Source: Streptococcus oralis
GTDB lineage: Bacteria > Bacillota > Bacilli > Lactobacillales > Streptococcaceae
DNA length: 40,935 nt
Direction: 5' to 3'
NCBI RefSeq assembly: GCF_001075875.1
Contig: NZ_JUOS01000072.1
Location: 1 to 40,935, forward strand
Positions 1-6,881 of this stretch are shown piece by piece. Position 1 is the stretch's first letter. Each line of letters opens with the position of its first letter. Below the pieces are notes generated by a model. It saw only the letters and a list, made by a program, of their open reading frames with translations. It was not told the DNA's origin and did not search any database. Both the position numbers and the translations under genes were made by a program.

Positions 1-4
1 TACC

Positions 5-28
5 AGCCAGCGCCTAAAGACGCTGGCT
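5..28. repeat. IS right-end hairpin
   Basis: Perfect 8-bp stem AGCCAGCG / CGCTGGCT with an 8-nt loop, downstream of the transposase stop. Subterminal hairpins of this kind are recognised by IS200/IS605 TnpA. A second small hairpin (GCCTCTT / AAGAGGC, 69-83) lies between it and the transposase stop and may serve as its terminator. Confidence 0.6.
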
Positions 29-90
29 TTCACGTTGTTCAAGCCTCATTGCTCTTGACTCGTCACTTGCCTCTTAAAGAGGCGTGAGTA

Positions 91-553
91 TTACTTACCA
101 CTATCCCTAAAGGGATCCTCATATTCTTTTACACTCAATTTATCTAGTGCTATATCATGCTTTTCCTGTTCTTGGATATATTTCCTAATTGTGGCTTCAT
201 TAAGCCCTACTGTACTCACATAGTAGCCTTCTGCCCAGAAATGCCGATTCCCAAACTTGTACTTGAGATTGGCGTGTTTGTCAAACATCATGAGTGCACT
301 TTTACCTTTTAAATAATCCATGAAACTTGAAACACTTATCCTCGGTGGAATACTGACTAACATATGTACATGATCAGGCATTAAATGGCCCTCGATAATC
401 TCAACACCTTTATAACTATAATCGGCGGAATATTTCTCCCAAACTACTTCGATATTGATTATAAATGACTTTTCGTCTATACTTAGGGGTGAACACAATG
501 TGATACTTACAGTGCCACTTTGTGTGTGATAAACTATGTGTCTTTTGTGCCAT
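91..553 (-). pseudogene. tnpA: IS200-family Y1 transposase TnpA, frameshifted
   Basis: HUH single-strand transposase that would cut and join IS ends through a tyrosine. The C-terminal part reads openly from 498 to 91 and holds the His-x-His motif (MPDHVHMLV) and the tyrosine helix (IRKYIQEQ). The proper N-terminus lies in another frame: an ATG at 553 with a good ribosome binding site (AAAGGAG) reads MAQKTHSLSHTKW..., then meets TAG about 45 codons in, after CGA TTA. Restoring two bases there would join it to the SYKGVEII segment and give about 154 aa, the usual length of this family. So a 2-bp deletion has broken the gene. The apparent start inside the second frame (MCSPLS...) has no family N-terminus and should not be taken as the true protein start. 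Confidence 0.88.
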
Positions 554-635
554 GGTTTTCTCCTTTCGCTTTACAATTGGCTTGAACACCTTTATTGTAT
601 CGCGTTTGGAGTTTTTTGGTATAACCTTCGATGCG

Positions 636-684
636 CACCCGCATAGCGGGTGGTTTATTTGTCTCGCATCTCACGGAGCGAGAC
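636..684. repeat. IS left-end hairpins
   Basis: Two hairpins in tandem: CACCCGC / GCGGGTG with a 3-nt loop (636-652) and GTCTCGC / GCGAGAC with a 10-nt loop (661-684). They lie upstream of the transposase start, where IS200 elements carry the left-end recognition hairpin and structures that block read-through transcription into the transposase. The assignment to recognition or termination is inference. Confidence 0.55.
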
Positions 685-708
685 GGACTGAAAGTCACAT
701 AATCGATC

Positions 709-737
709 AAATCCCCTTGTCATGTACAAGGGGATTT
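709..737 (+). terminator. Strong hairpin terminator beside the IS left end
   Basis: Perfect 12-bp stem AAATCCCCTTGT / ACAAGGGGATTT with a 5-nt loop, then TTCT. It could end transcription in either direction. Its arms closely resemble those of the terminator at 2625-2658 on the far side of the permease gene. The gene it originally served is not in the window. Confidence 0.75.
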
Positions 738-762
738 TCTGATTTATAGTAAATCTTCCACA

Positions 763-789
763 AAGTTATCCACAGATTGTGCATAACTT
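763..789. promoter_or_regulatory. Paired convergent DnaA boxes, copy 1
   Basis: TTATCCACA on the plus strand (766-774) and TTATGCACA on the minus strand (778-786) face each other across GAT. Both fit the DnaA-box consensus TTATNCACA. With the flanking AAG/CTT the element is a 27-bp palindrome with one mismatched pair. Confidence 0.75.
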
Positions 790-981
790 TCAATCAACTT
801 TCAAATCAATTTCATGTATTTACAAACGATTTCTCTCAATTATTTTTTTTGACATTCTAAAGTAAAACACCCTCAATAGACTGTTCTATCAGTCTTTATA
901 ACCGACTAGCTTAGTACCCAACTCACACATTCTATCTCTTTTTCCTAAACTAACATTTGGAAAACAATTTTTTATTTCACA

Positions 982-1008
982 AAGTTATCCACAGATTGTG
1001 TATAACTT
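982..1008. promoter_or_regulatory. Paired convergent DnaA boxes, copy 2
   Basis: Same arrangement as copy 1, 219 bp further on: TTATCCACA (985-993, plus) and TTATACACA (997-1005, minus) separated by GAT. The two copies share ACAAAGTTATCCACAGATTG and differ in the central base of the second box. Confidence 0.75.
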
Positions 1009-1097
1009 TTACTCAAGTACAAACTCCATCTGATAAATCCCCCTACATTTTTTATAGTAAATTTCAAATTTTGTTAGGCGCTTTCAAAAAATCATGA

Positions 1098-1103
1098 TAT
1101 ACT
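1098..1103 (+). promoter_or_regulatory. Extended -10 promoter of the permease gene
   Basis: TGATATACT is an extended -10 (TGn-TATACT). There is no good -35 at 17 bp. The ribosome binding site AAAGGAG follows, 7 nt before the ATG at 1128. Just upstream, GGCGCTTTCA resembles half of a cre site, but the spacing of the full consensus is off by one. Confidence 0.5.
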
Positions 1104-1127
1104 GAAATTATAAGAAAAGGAGACATT

Positions 1128-2576
1128 ATGAAAAAAGATCAACACCAACTTAATTGGCTGATGGTTTCTCTGATTGCTTTCAACATGGTTTGGGGGCTAG
1201 GAAACGTCGTCAACAACTATTCTCAACAGGGGATTTCAGTAGTCGTATCTTGGATTTTAATCCTCGCACTCTACTTTATCCCATATTCACTCATCGTCGG
1301 ACAACTAGGTTCTACCTTCAAGGAAAGCGGAGGCGGTGTTAGTGACTGGGTTGAAAAAACATCAACCAAACGTCTCGCCTACTTTGCCGCTTGGACCTAC
1401 TGGATTGTGCATATCCCTTATCTCGCACAAAAACCTCAAGGAATCCTGATTCCGCTTGGATGGGCCTTACAAGGTAACGGACAGTTTCTAAAACAGATTG
1501 ACATCCACTGGATTGTTATTCTCTGTTTACTAATCTTTGGACTTTTCCTCTACCTTTCTACAAAAGGATTGACAACACTGAAAGTCATCGGTAGCTTGGC
1601 AGGAAGTGCCATGTTGATTATGTCTTTACTCTTTGTGCTTTTGGCTGTCGGTCTGCCTTTCATCAAACCAGACATCCAGTTTGCGACACCACACATGGAT
1701 CAACTGAGCACTTACATTCCAAACTTTGATTTTTCTTATTTTACAACCATCTCACTACTGGTCTTTGCAGTTGGTGGTTGTGAAAAAATTTCCCCTTATG
1801 TGAATCAAACTCGCAATCCTGCAAAAGAATTTCCAAAAGGTATGATTGTGATGGCAATCATGGTAGGTCTCTCTGCTATCCTCGGGTCAGTTGCCATGGG
1901 AATGTTATTTGATGGCAATAATATCCCTGAAGACCTCATGCGTAATGGCGCTTATCAAGCCTTCCAAATGTTAGGAAATTCTTGGGGAGTTGGAAACCTA
2001 TTTGTCGTGATTTACGCTCTTACAAATATGGTCGGACAAATAGCGGCACTTGCCTTCTCTATTGACGCACCATTGCAAATCCTTCTCAATAACGCTGATG
2101 AAAACTATATCCCAAGCTGGCTTCGTAAACGTACTGAAAAAGGTGTCCTCATTAACGGTTACCTCCTTACAGGTGTCCTCGTTAGCCTTATCATCATCCT
2201 TCCAATTTTTGGTATTCAGGAAATTGACGGACTTGTAAAATGGATGACTAACCTCAATTCTATCGTAATGCCAATGCGTTATCTCTGGGTATTCCTTGCC
2301 TATATGATGCTCAATCGCGCTTGGAAAACATACAAAAATGCCGAATACAAGTTTGTGAATAATCCTAAAATTGGCTTTGTTATCGGTACTTGGTGCTTCC
2401 TCTTTACTGCCTTTGCTTGTATCCTTGGTATGGTTCCAAAAATTAGCTATGCTGAAAATCCAACTGCTTGGCAGTTCTCTCTGCTTACAAATATCTTGAC
2501 ACCAATTATTCTGATTGGTTTAGGAGTTATTCTACCAGTACTTGCCAAAAAAGAACAAAAGAAACAAATCAAATAA
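1128..2576 (+). CDS. APC-superfamily amino-acid permease
   Basis: A 482-aa polytopic membrane protein with about twelve hydrophobic segments spread over its whole length, starting with a short charged N-terminus (MKKDQHQLNW). The first helix carries a small-residue unwound stretch (MVWGLGNVVNN) like that forming the substrate site in APC amino-acid/polyamine transporters, and the loop at about residue 65 (FKESGGGVSDW) matches the conserved ESGG region of glutamate/GABA-type antiporters. It therefore probably exchanges or imports an amino acid; the substrate cannot be told. It is monocistronic, with an extended -10 promoter and terminators on both sides, and converges on polA. The start is supported by AAAGGAG 7 nt upstream. 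Confidence 0.85.
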   Translation: MKKDQHQLNWLMVSLIAFNMVWGLGNVVNNYSQQGISVVVSWILILALYFIPYSLIVGQLGSTFKESGGGVSDWVEKTSTKRLAYFAAWTYWIVHIPYLAQKPQGILIPLGWALQGNGQFLKQIDIHWIVILCLLIFGLFLYLSTKGLTTLKVIGSLAGSAMLIMSLLFVLLAVGLPFIKPDIQFATPHMDQLSTYIPNFDFSYFTTISLLVFAVGGCEKISPYVNQTRNPAKEFPKGMIVMAIMVGLSAILGSVAMGMLFDGNNIPEDLMRNGAYQAFQMLGNSWGVGNLFVVIYALTNMVGQIAALAFSIDAPLQILLNNADENYIPSWLRKRTEKGVLINGYLLTGVLVSLIIILPIFGIQEIDGLVKWMTNLNSIVMPMRYLWVFLAYMMLNRAWKTYKNAEYKFVNNPKIGFVIGTWCFLFTAFACILGMVPKISYAENPTAWQFSLLTNILTPIILIGLGVILPVLAKKEQKKQIK

Positions 2577-2624
2577 ATTCTACTACTAGCTAGATAGTTT
2601 CACTTTTGTCTTTTCCTGAAAGAA

Positions 2625-2658
2625 AAATCCCTTTGAACAGTAGCGTTCAAGGGGATTT
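2625..2658. terminator. Bidirectional terminator between permease and polA
   Basis: A 14-bp stem, AAATCCCTTTGAAC / GTTCAAGGGGATTT, with one G-T pair and a 6-nt loop. T-rich tracts on both sides (CTTTTT on plus, TTTTTCT on minus) suit termination of both convergent genes. Confidence 0.85.
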
Positions 2659-2681
2659 CTTTTTGTCTAATAGTCTATTTT

Positions 2682-5315
2682 TTATTTGGCTTCATACCAA
2701 GTCACACCTTCATTTTCATCAGCAATCAGGGGTACACTGAGTTGAATGGCTTCTTCCATGGTTTGTTTGACGAGTTTTTTGATAGCAGCTAATTCTGACT
2801 TAGGAACTTCAAGAACGATTTCATCGTGCACTTGCAGAAGCATCTTAGTCTGATAACCACCCTCTACCAATGCTTTATCCAGCTGAATCATAGCGATTTT
2901 GAGAATATCTGCAGCTGATCCTTGGATAGGTGAGTTGATGGCTGTACGTTCCGCAAAACCACGAATGTTAAAGTTACGCGAATTGATATCTGGCAACTCA
3001 CGGCGACGTTTGAAGAGAGTCTCTACATAACCCTTATCACGCGCCTCACGAACCACTTCATCCATGTAGTTTTTAATACCTGGGAAGCGTTCAAAGTAGG
3101 TGTCGATGTAGGCCTTAGCCTCTTTACGACTGATGCCCAGATTATTCGATAAACCAAAGTCTGAAATTCCGTAAACCACTCCAAAGTTGACAGCCTTGGC
3201 ATTGCGACGATCGTTTGGAGTCACATCTTCAGGACGTTCAATTCCAAAGACACGTATGGCTGTCGAGGTATGGATATCCGCTCCTTCTTGGAAGGCCTTG
3301 ATTAAGTGCTCATCTTTAGAGATATGCGCCAAAACTCGCAACTCAATCTGTGAATAGTCCGAACTGAGAAGGACACTATCCTCCCACTCTGGCACAAATG
3401 CCTTACGAATGAGGCGCCCTTGTTCCAAGCGAACAGGAATATTTTGCAAGTTTGGATCGACACTAGACAGACGCCCTGTCTGAGTCAAATCCTGCACATA
3501 GCGCGTGTGAATCTTGCCATCCGCTAAAATCCAATCCTGCAGACCAATCACATAAGTCGATTGAATCTTAGCAATTTGACGGTAATCAAGAATTTTCTTT
3601 ACGATTGGGGCAATAGGAGCTAAGCGCTCTAACACATCCACTGCTGTTGAGTAACCTGTCTTGGTTTTCTTGGTGTATTCTATAGGGAGGCCTAGCTTTT
3701 CAAAAAGTAGTTCGCCCAACTGTTTAGGTGAGTTGATATTAAACTCCTCACCAGCCAATTCATAAATCTCTTGAGTCAACTTTTCAATGACAAGCTCATT
3801 TTCAGCTTGCATCTCGAGTAGAGTTTCTTTTTTAACCTTAATCCCAGCGATTTCCATCTTAGCAAGAACAAAGGCCAGAGGCTGCTCCATATCATAGAGA
3901 AGGTTTAACTGTCCGTTTTCACTTAATTTTTCAAGTAAAACAGGCTCTGTCTCAACTAGCACAGCAACCTTGCGAGCCAAGTGCTCCAAGAAGGTCTCTC
4001 TCTCAGGGATAGCTTTCTTGACTCCCTTACCGTAGAAGGTCTCATCATCGACTAGGTAAGTTTGACCATAGAGACTAGCGATGGTTGAAATTTCATTATT
4101 CTCGACAGTAGAGAGAAGGTATTTGGCCAAGCGACTGTCAAAAGCAGGAGCCTGCAAGTCCAAACCAAAGCGATTTAAGAGAACTTTAGCTTTCTTAAAG
4201 TCATACACTTTCAGAGGTGTTTTTTCCAGAAAATCCTTGAGAATCGGATTCTGCAAAAGTTCCAACTTATCTGTAGCGTATAGCTTGTCCCCACAAGACC
4301 AAGCAAAACCAACCAAATCATCAGTATGGTAATTTTCACCAAAAAGTTCAAAGTGGAAGATAGAGTCGGCACTCAGCATATCTTCAGTCACTTTGTCAAC
4401 CATGGTAAAATTTAAACTCTCAGCTTGGTTAGTCTGAGAAGCATTCAAAGCCTGCTTGAGTTGTTTGAAGCCCATCTCATCGTAGAATTTCCCAAGATTT
4501 TCCACATCTGGACCGCTATAAACCAAATCATCCAGTCCAATCTCAATCGGCGCTTTCGTATCAATGGTCGCTAGTGTTTTTGACAGGAAGGCTTGTTCCT
4601 TGTCATTTATGAGATTTTCCTTCATCTTAGAGGCCTTCATGCTATCAATATTTTCATAAATGCCTTCAAGCGAGCCATGTTCAAGCAAAAGCTTGATACC
4701 AGTCTTCTCACCAATCTTAGTGACCCCAGGGATATTATCTGACTTATCCCCCATGAGGGCCTTGAGATCAATGAACTGAGTTGGTGTGATGCCCATCTTT
4801 TCCATGAGATAAGCCGGCGTAAATGCCTCAAACTCAGCTACACCTTTCTTAGAAATCTCAACCACTGTATGTTCATCTGTCAACTGGATCAAGTCCTTGT
4901 CTCCACTGACGATAGTTACATCAAATGAATCTTTTTCAGCCAAACGACCCAAGGTACCAATGATATCATCCGCCTCATACTGGGCCAACTCATAGTGGCG
5001 AATCCCAAGATGGTCTAGCAACTCACGAATAAAAGGAAATTGCTCACGAAACTCATCCGGAGTCTTGGCACGCCCCCCCTTATAGTCTGCATACATCTCT
5101 GTACGGAAAGTCGTCTTCCCCGCATCAAAAGCAACCAAGATATGACTCGGTTGAACACGCTCCAGTAGGTGATTTAACATCAGATGAAATCCGTAGATTG
5201 CATTGGTATGTAGTCCATTGTCATTTTTAAAACGATCCAGTTGCTGGTAAAGTGCAAAAAATGCTCGGAAAGCAACTGAAGAACCGTCAATTAGTAGTAA
5301 TTTTTTCTTGTCCAT
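2682..5315 (-). CDS. polA: DNA polymerase I
   Basis: Family A polymerase for gap filling, Okazaki-fragment processing and repair. Residues 1-290 are the 5'-3' exonuclease (LLLIDGSSVAFRAFFAL, then acidic motifs YEADDIIGTL, SGDKDLIQL, GDKSDNIPGV). The middle, about 300-470, matches a 3'-5' exonuclease fold but lacks its acidic catalytic motifs, as known for streptococcal Pol I. The polymerase part holds motif A (DYSQIELRVLAHIS), motif B (RRNAKAVNFGVVYGIS) and motif C (QVHDEIVLE). I chose the ATG at 5315 (MDKKKLLLIDG, 877 aa), not the in-frame upstream one at 5351: the protein then has the family length, and TATAAT lies 6 nt before this ATG. No Shine-Dalgarno is seen, so the mRNA may be leaderless. 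It lies 64 bp downstream of the cbpD-like gene, an unusual neighbour. Confidence 0.95.
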   Translation of the reverse strand: MDKKKLLLIDGSSVAFRAFFALYQQLDRFKNDNGLHTNAIYGFHLMLNHLLERVQPSHILVAFDAGKTTFRTEMYADYKGGRAKTPDEFREQFPFIRELLDHLGIRHYELAQYEADDIIGTLGRLAEKDSFDVTIVSGDKDLIQLTDEHTVVEISKKGVAEFEAFTPAYLMEKMGITPTQFIDLKALMGDKSDNIPGVTKIGEKTGIKLLLEHGSLEGIYENIDSMKASKMKENLINDKEQAFLSKTLATIDTKAPIEIGLDDLVYSGPDVENLGKFYDEMGFKQLKQALNASQTNQAESLNFTMVDKVTEDMLSADSIFHFELFGENYHTDDLVGFAWSCGDKLYATDKLELLQNPILKDFLEKTPLKVYDFKKAKVLLNRFGLDLQAPAFDSRLAKYLLSTVENNEISTIASLYGQTYLVDDETFYGKGVKKAIPERETFLEHLARKVAVLVETEPVLLEKLSENGQLNLLYDMEQPLAFVLAKMEIAGIKVKKETLLEMQAENELVIEKLTQEIYELAGEEFNINSPKQLGELLFEKLGLPIEYTKKTKTGYSTAVDVLERLAPIAPIVKKILDYRQIAKIQSTYVIGLQDWILADGKIHTRYVQDLTQTGRLSSVDPNLQNIPVRLEQGRLIRKAFVPEWEDSVLLSSDYSQIELRVLAHISKDEHLIKAFQEGADIHTSTAIRVFGIERPEDVTPNDRRNAKAVNFGVVYGISDFGLSNNLGISRKEAKAYIDTYFERFPGIKNYMDEVVREARDKGYVETLFKRRRELPDINSRNFNIRGFAERTAINSPIQGSAADILKIAMIQLDKALVEGGYQTKMLLQVHDEIVLEVPKSELAAIKKLVKQTMEEAIQLSVPLIADENEGVTWYEAK

Positions 5316-5379
5316 ACACCCATTATAAAGGAAAGCAGGGAAAAATACCATTAGGAAGAGCCCAAATGCTGAATAACAC

Positions 5380-6513
5380 TTATGAGGCTGGTTTTTCTAC
5401 TCGAACTCCATCAGCATCAACTTGAAATCCATCGATAGTAGTATTTACTGCCAATTCTCCAGATGCATTTACATAATAATGTTTTCCTGAAACCTGGAAC
5501 CACTGACTGGTTTTCATAACTCCTGAACTTTCAAGGTAATACCAAATGCCCTTATCCTTCAACCAACCTGTCTGCATTTCACCAGATGACTTCAAGTAAT
5601 ACCAACTAGAACCCTCTTTTAACCAGCCTGTCGTCATTGTACCATCAGCTTGTAAATGATACCAACTACCATTTATCTTCTTCCAAGCGACTGCTTTCTG
5701 ACCATTTTCATAGTAGTACCAAGTTGTTCCTTCTTTTTCCCAACCATTTTTAGAGCTACTTGTTTTAGTCAAGGGGATATAGCGTCTATTTCCACTTCGT
5801 GAAATATAACTAATCCATTTATAGCCTTCTTTTTCAAAGGTTTGATCATAATGAACACTCATTCCAGGTTCGTAGTAATCGATAATAGTAGATGACAATG
5901 TTGGCTGATCCATAATAGCTGATTTTTCTGTGAAGTGATGAATACCACTGAATAATAGTAGAGACTGATGAGACCCTACACTAGCATTCCCAACATCTTT
6001 AAAGTGAATGAAACCAGTCATAGAACTCGCCTTTACAATTCTACGATGATACGTTTCTGTATAATCATAATTGTACTCCTCGATTTCAATCATGTCTCCA
6101 ATCACATTAGATACCCAAGCTACGTGACCATATTGCCCTCTTGTACTCCAAGCAATCGCACCAATTGCTGGTTGCTGGTCCACACGATATCCTTCCTTTT
6201 GGGCTCGATAACCCCATTGATTGGCATTCCCATAAGCAGCTGGTAGTTCAAAACCATTGACACTACTTAAACGAAAAGCAGCAAAAGAGGTGCACTGTCC
6301 CGAGTACATACGCCACTTATCAATTTTTTGACTTCCATTTTTATAATAATAGGGATAATCATCTCCTCGTGCCAGTGATCCATTGTTTGCCTGGTTGGCA
6401 TGAACAGTTCCTCCACCAAACAAAAAAGCTCCTGCTAGTAATAGTGAAGCTGATCCTACAGCTGTCTTTCTGAGAAAAGTTCTCTTTTTATTTCCTGCTT
6501 TAGTAAATGTCAT
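5380..6513 (-). CDS. cbpD: CbpD-like choline-binding CHAP murein hydrolase
   Basis: Secreted 377-aa wall hydrolase of the competence fratricin type, which lyses non-competent relatives during transformation. Residues 1-39 are a signal peptide ending TVHA. A CHAP amidase/endopeptidase domain follows (about 50-170), with catalytic Cys74 (SGQCTSF) and His130 (YGHVAWV). One SH3b-like domain lies at about 180-255, then four to five choline-binding repeats (WYYYENGQ, WYHLQADG, WYYLKSSG, WYYLESSG, HYYVNASG). Pneumococcal CbpD is longer (about 448 aa) because it has two SH3b domains; this one seems to have one. A good ribosome binding site (GAAGGAG) precedes the ATG, and a degenerate ComX box lies about 49 nt upstream, so it is likely a late competence gene. 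No terminator separates it from polA. Confidence 0.87.
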   Translation of the reverse strand: MTFTKAGNKKRTFLRKTAVGSASLLLAGAFLFGGGTVHANQANNGSLARGDDYPYYYKNGSQKIDKWRMYSGQCTSFAAFRLSSVNGFELPAAYGNANQWGYRAQKEGYRVDQQPAIGAIAWSTRGQYGHVAWVSNVIGDMIEIEEYNYDYTETYHRRIVKASSMTGFIHFKDVGNASVGSHQSLLLFSGIHHFTEKSAIMDQPTLSSTIIDYYEPGMSVHYDQTFEKEGYKWISYISRSGNRRYIPLTKTSSSKNGWEKEGTTWYYYENGQKAVAWKKINGSWYHLQADGTMTTGWLKEGSSWYYLKSSGEMQTGWLKDKGIWYYLESSGVMKTSQWFQVSGKHYYVNASGELAVNTTIDGFQVDADGVRVEKPAS

Positions 6514-6561
6514 TCATTCTCCTTCAAATAATTAGATTTTTGAGGTTGACCTCATCTATAT

Positions 6562-6569
6562 CATTCGAA
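6562..6569 (-). promoter_or_regulatory. Probable ComX (SigX) box of cbpD
   Basis: On the minus strand TTCGAATG, six of eight matches to the com-box TACGAATA with the CGAAT core intact, preceded by a T-rich run. It lies 49 bp upstream of the start, directly after the veg terminator, with no other good promoter in the gap. CbpD is a known late competence gene in pneumococcus. Confidence 0.55.
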
Positions 6570-6580
6570 AGAAAATGAAA

Positions 6581-6603
6581 AAAGTGAGAGCTCTTCTCAC
6601 TTT
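6581..6603 (-). terminator. Terminator of the gdpP-rplI-dnaB-veg run
   Basis: Stem AAAGTGAG / CTCACTTT with a 7-nt loop, followed on the minus strand by TTTTTTCATTTTC. It ends the veg transcript, and its T-tract also forms the T-rich region before the cbpD com-box. Confidence 0.8.
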
Positions 6604-6614
6604 CATGATTATCC

Positions 6615-6881
6615 TTAATCCAAATAATGAATTAAGTTCTTTTCTGTTAAAATATCTGAATAGGTGAAAGATTCAACATAAACATTAGCCTGTTTGTCTC
6701 CTTCAACATTTCCAAACTCAACGATGAAGAGCGATGGATAAACCTCAATTAGTTTTCCTAAACGATTCTTTTGGCGTTTACGACCATTTTCTAAGGTCAT
6801 TTCTACCACTTGTCCCTCATGCGCCTTAATTTCTTCTTTGATTTTTTTCATTTTAGCCACATCTGTAAATGCGTCTGTCAT
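6615..6881 (-). CDS. veg: Veg family protein
   Basis: An 88-aa protein of the Veg (DUF1021) family: it matches the usual length and shows the conserved core EGQVVEMTLENGRKR and the SH3-like beta pattern PSLFIVEF. In Bacillus subtilis Veg is a small, highly expressed protein linked to biofilm matrix gene control; its molecular action is not settled. The ATG overlaps the dnaB stop by four bases (ATGA), so translation is probably coupled. The gene is last in the gdpP-rplI-dnaB-veg run, with a strong terminator after it. Confidence 0.85.
   Translation of the reverse strand: MTDAFTDVAKMKKIKEEIKAHEGQVVEMTLENGRKRQKNRLGKLIEVYPSLFIVEFGNVEGDKQANVYVESFTYSDILTEKNLIHYLD

Larger units (their letters stand above)
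1..700 (-). mobile_element. IS200/IS605-family insertion sequence, decayed (approximate limits)
   Basis: The element is recognised by a TnpA-type Y1/HUH transposase reading frame (91-553, minus) flanked by hairpins rather than inverted repeats, as is usual for this family. At the right end (left in the window) is a perfect hairpin, AGCCAGCG / CGCTGGCT, at about 5-28. At the left end, upstream of the transposase start, are two hairpins at 636-652 and 661-684. The transposase is frameshifted, so the copy is probably not autonomous. The outer boundaries are not certain: the right-end cleavage site may lie just outside the window, and the left end is somewhere before the terminator hairpin at 709-737. 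Copies with an intact transposase elsewhere in the genome could still act on its ends. Confidence 0.75.
743..1097. other. Non-coding region with DnaA boxes, upstream of the permease
   Basis: No credible gene lies between the IS and the permease start at 1128. The stretch is AT-rich and contains two copies of a paired DnaA-box element (763-789 and 982-1008), two copies of TTTATAGTAAAT (743-754 and 1051-1062), a TTGACA hexamer at 849-854 without a clear -10, and a small hairpin AGACTG / CAGTCT at 878-895. Apart from these I see nothing I can name. Confidence 0.6.

Noticed and set aside
522..749. 75-codon plus-strand frame over the IS left end
   Set aside because: It runs opposite to the transposase through its true 5' end and both left-end hairpins and ends after the terminator; it has no ribosome binding site or family resemblance.
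1071..1087. cre site upstream of the permease
   Set aside because: TTGTTAGGCGCTTTCA has the right ends and a CG centre, but the left half is one base too long for the consensus.
5313..5351. Upstream start for polA (889 aa)
   Set aside because: The extra 12 residues have no homology to Pol I and include the -10 TATAAT; the 877-aa form fits the family.
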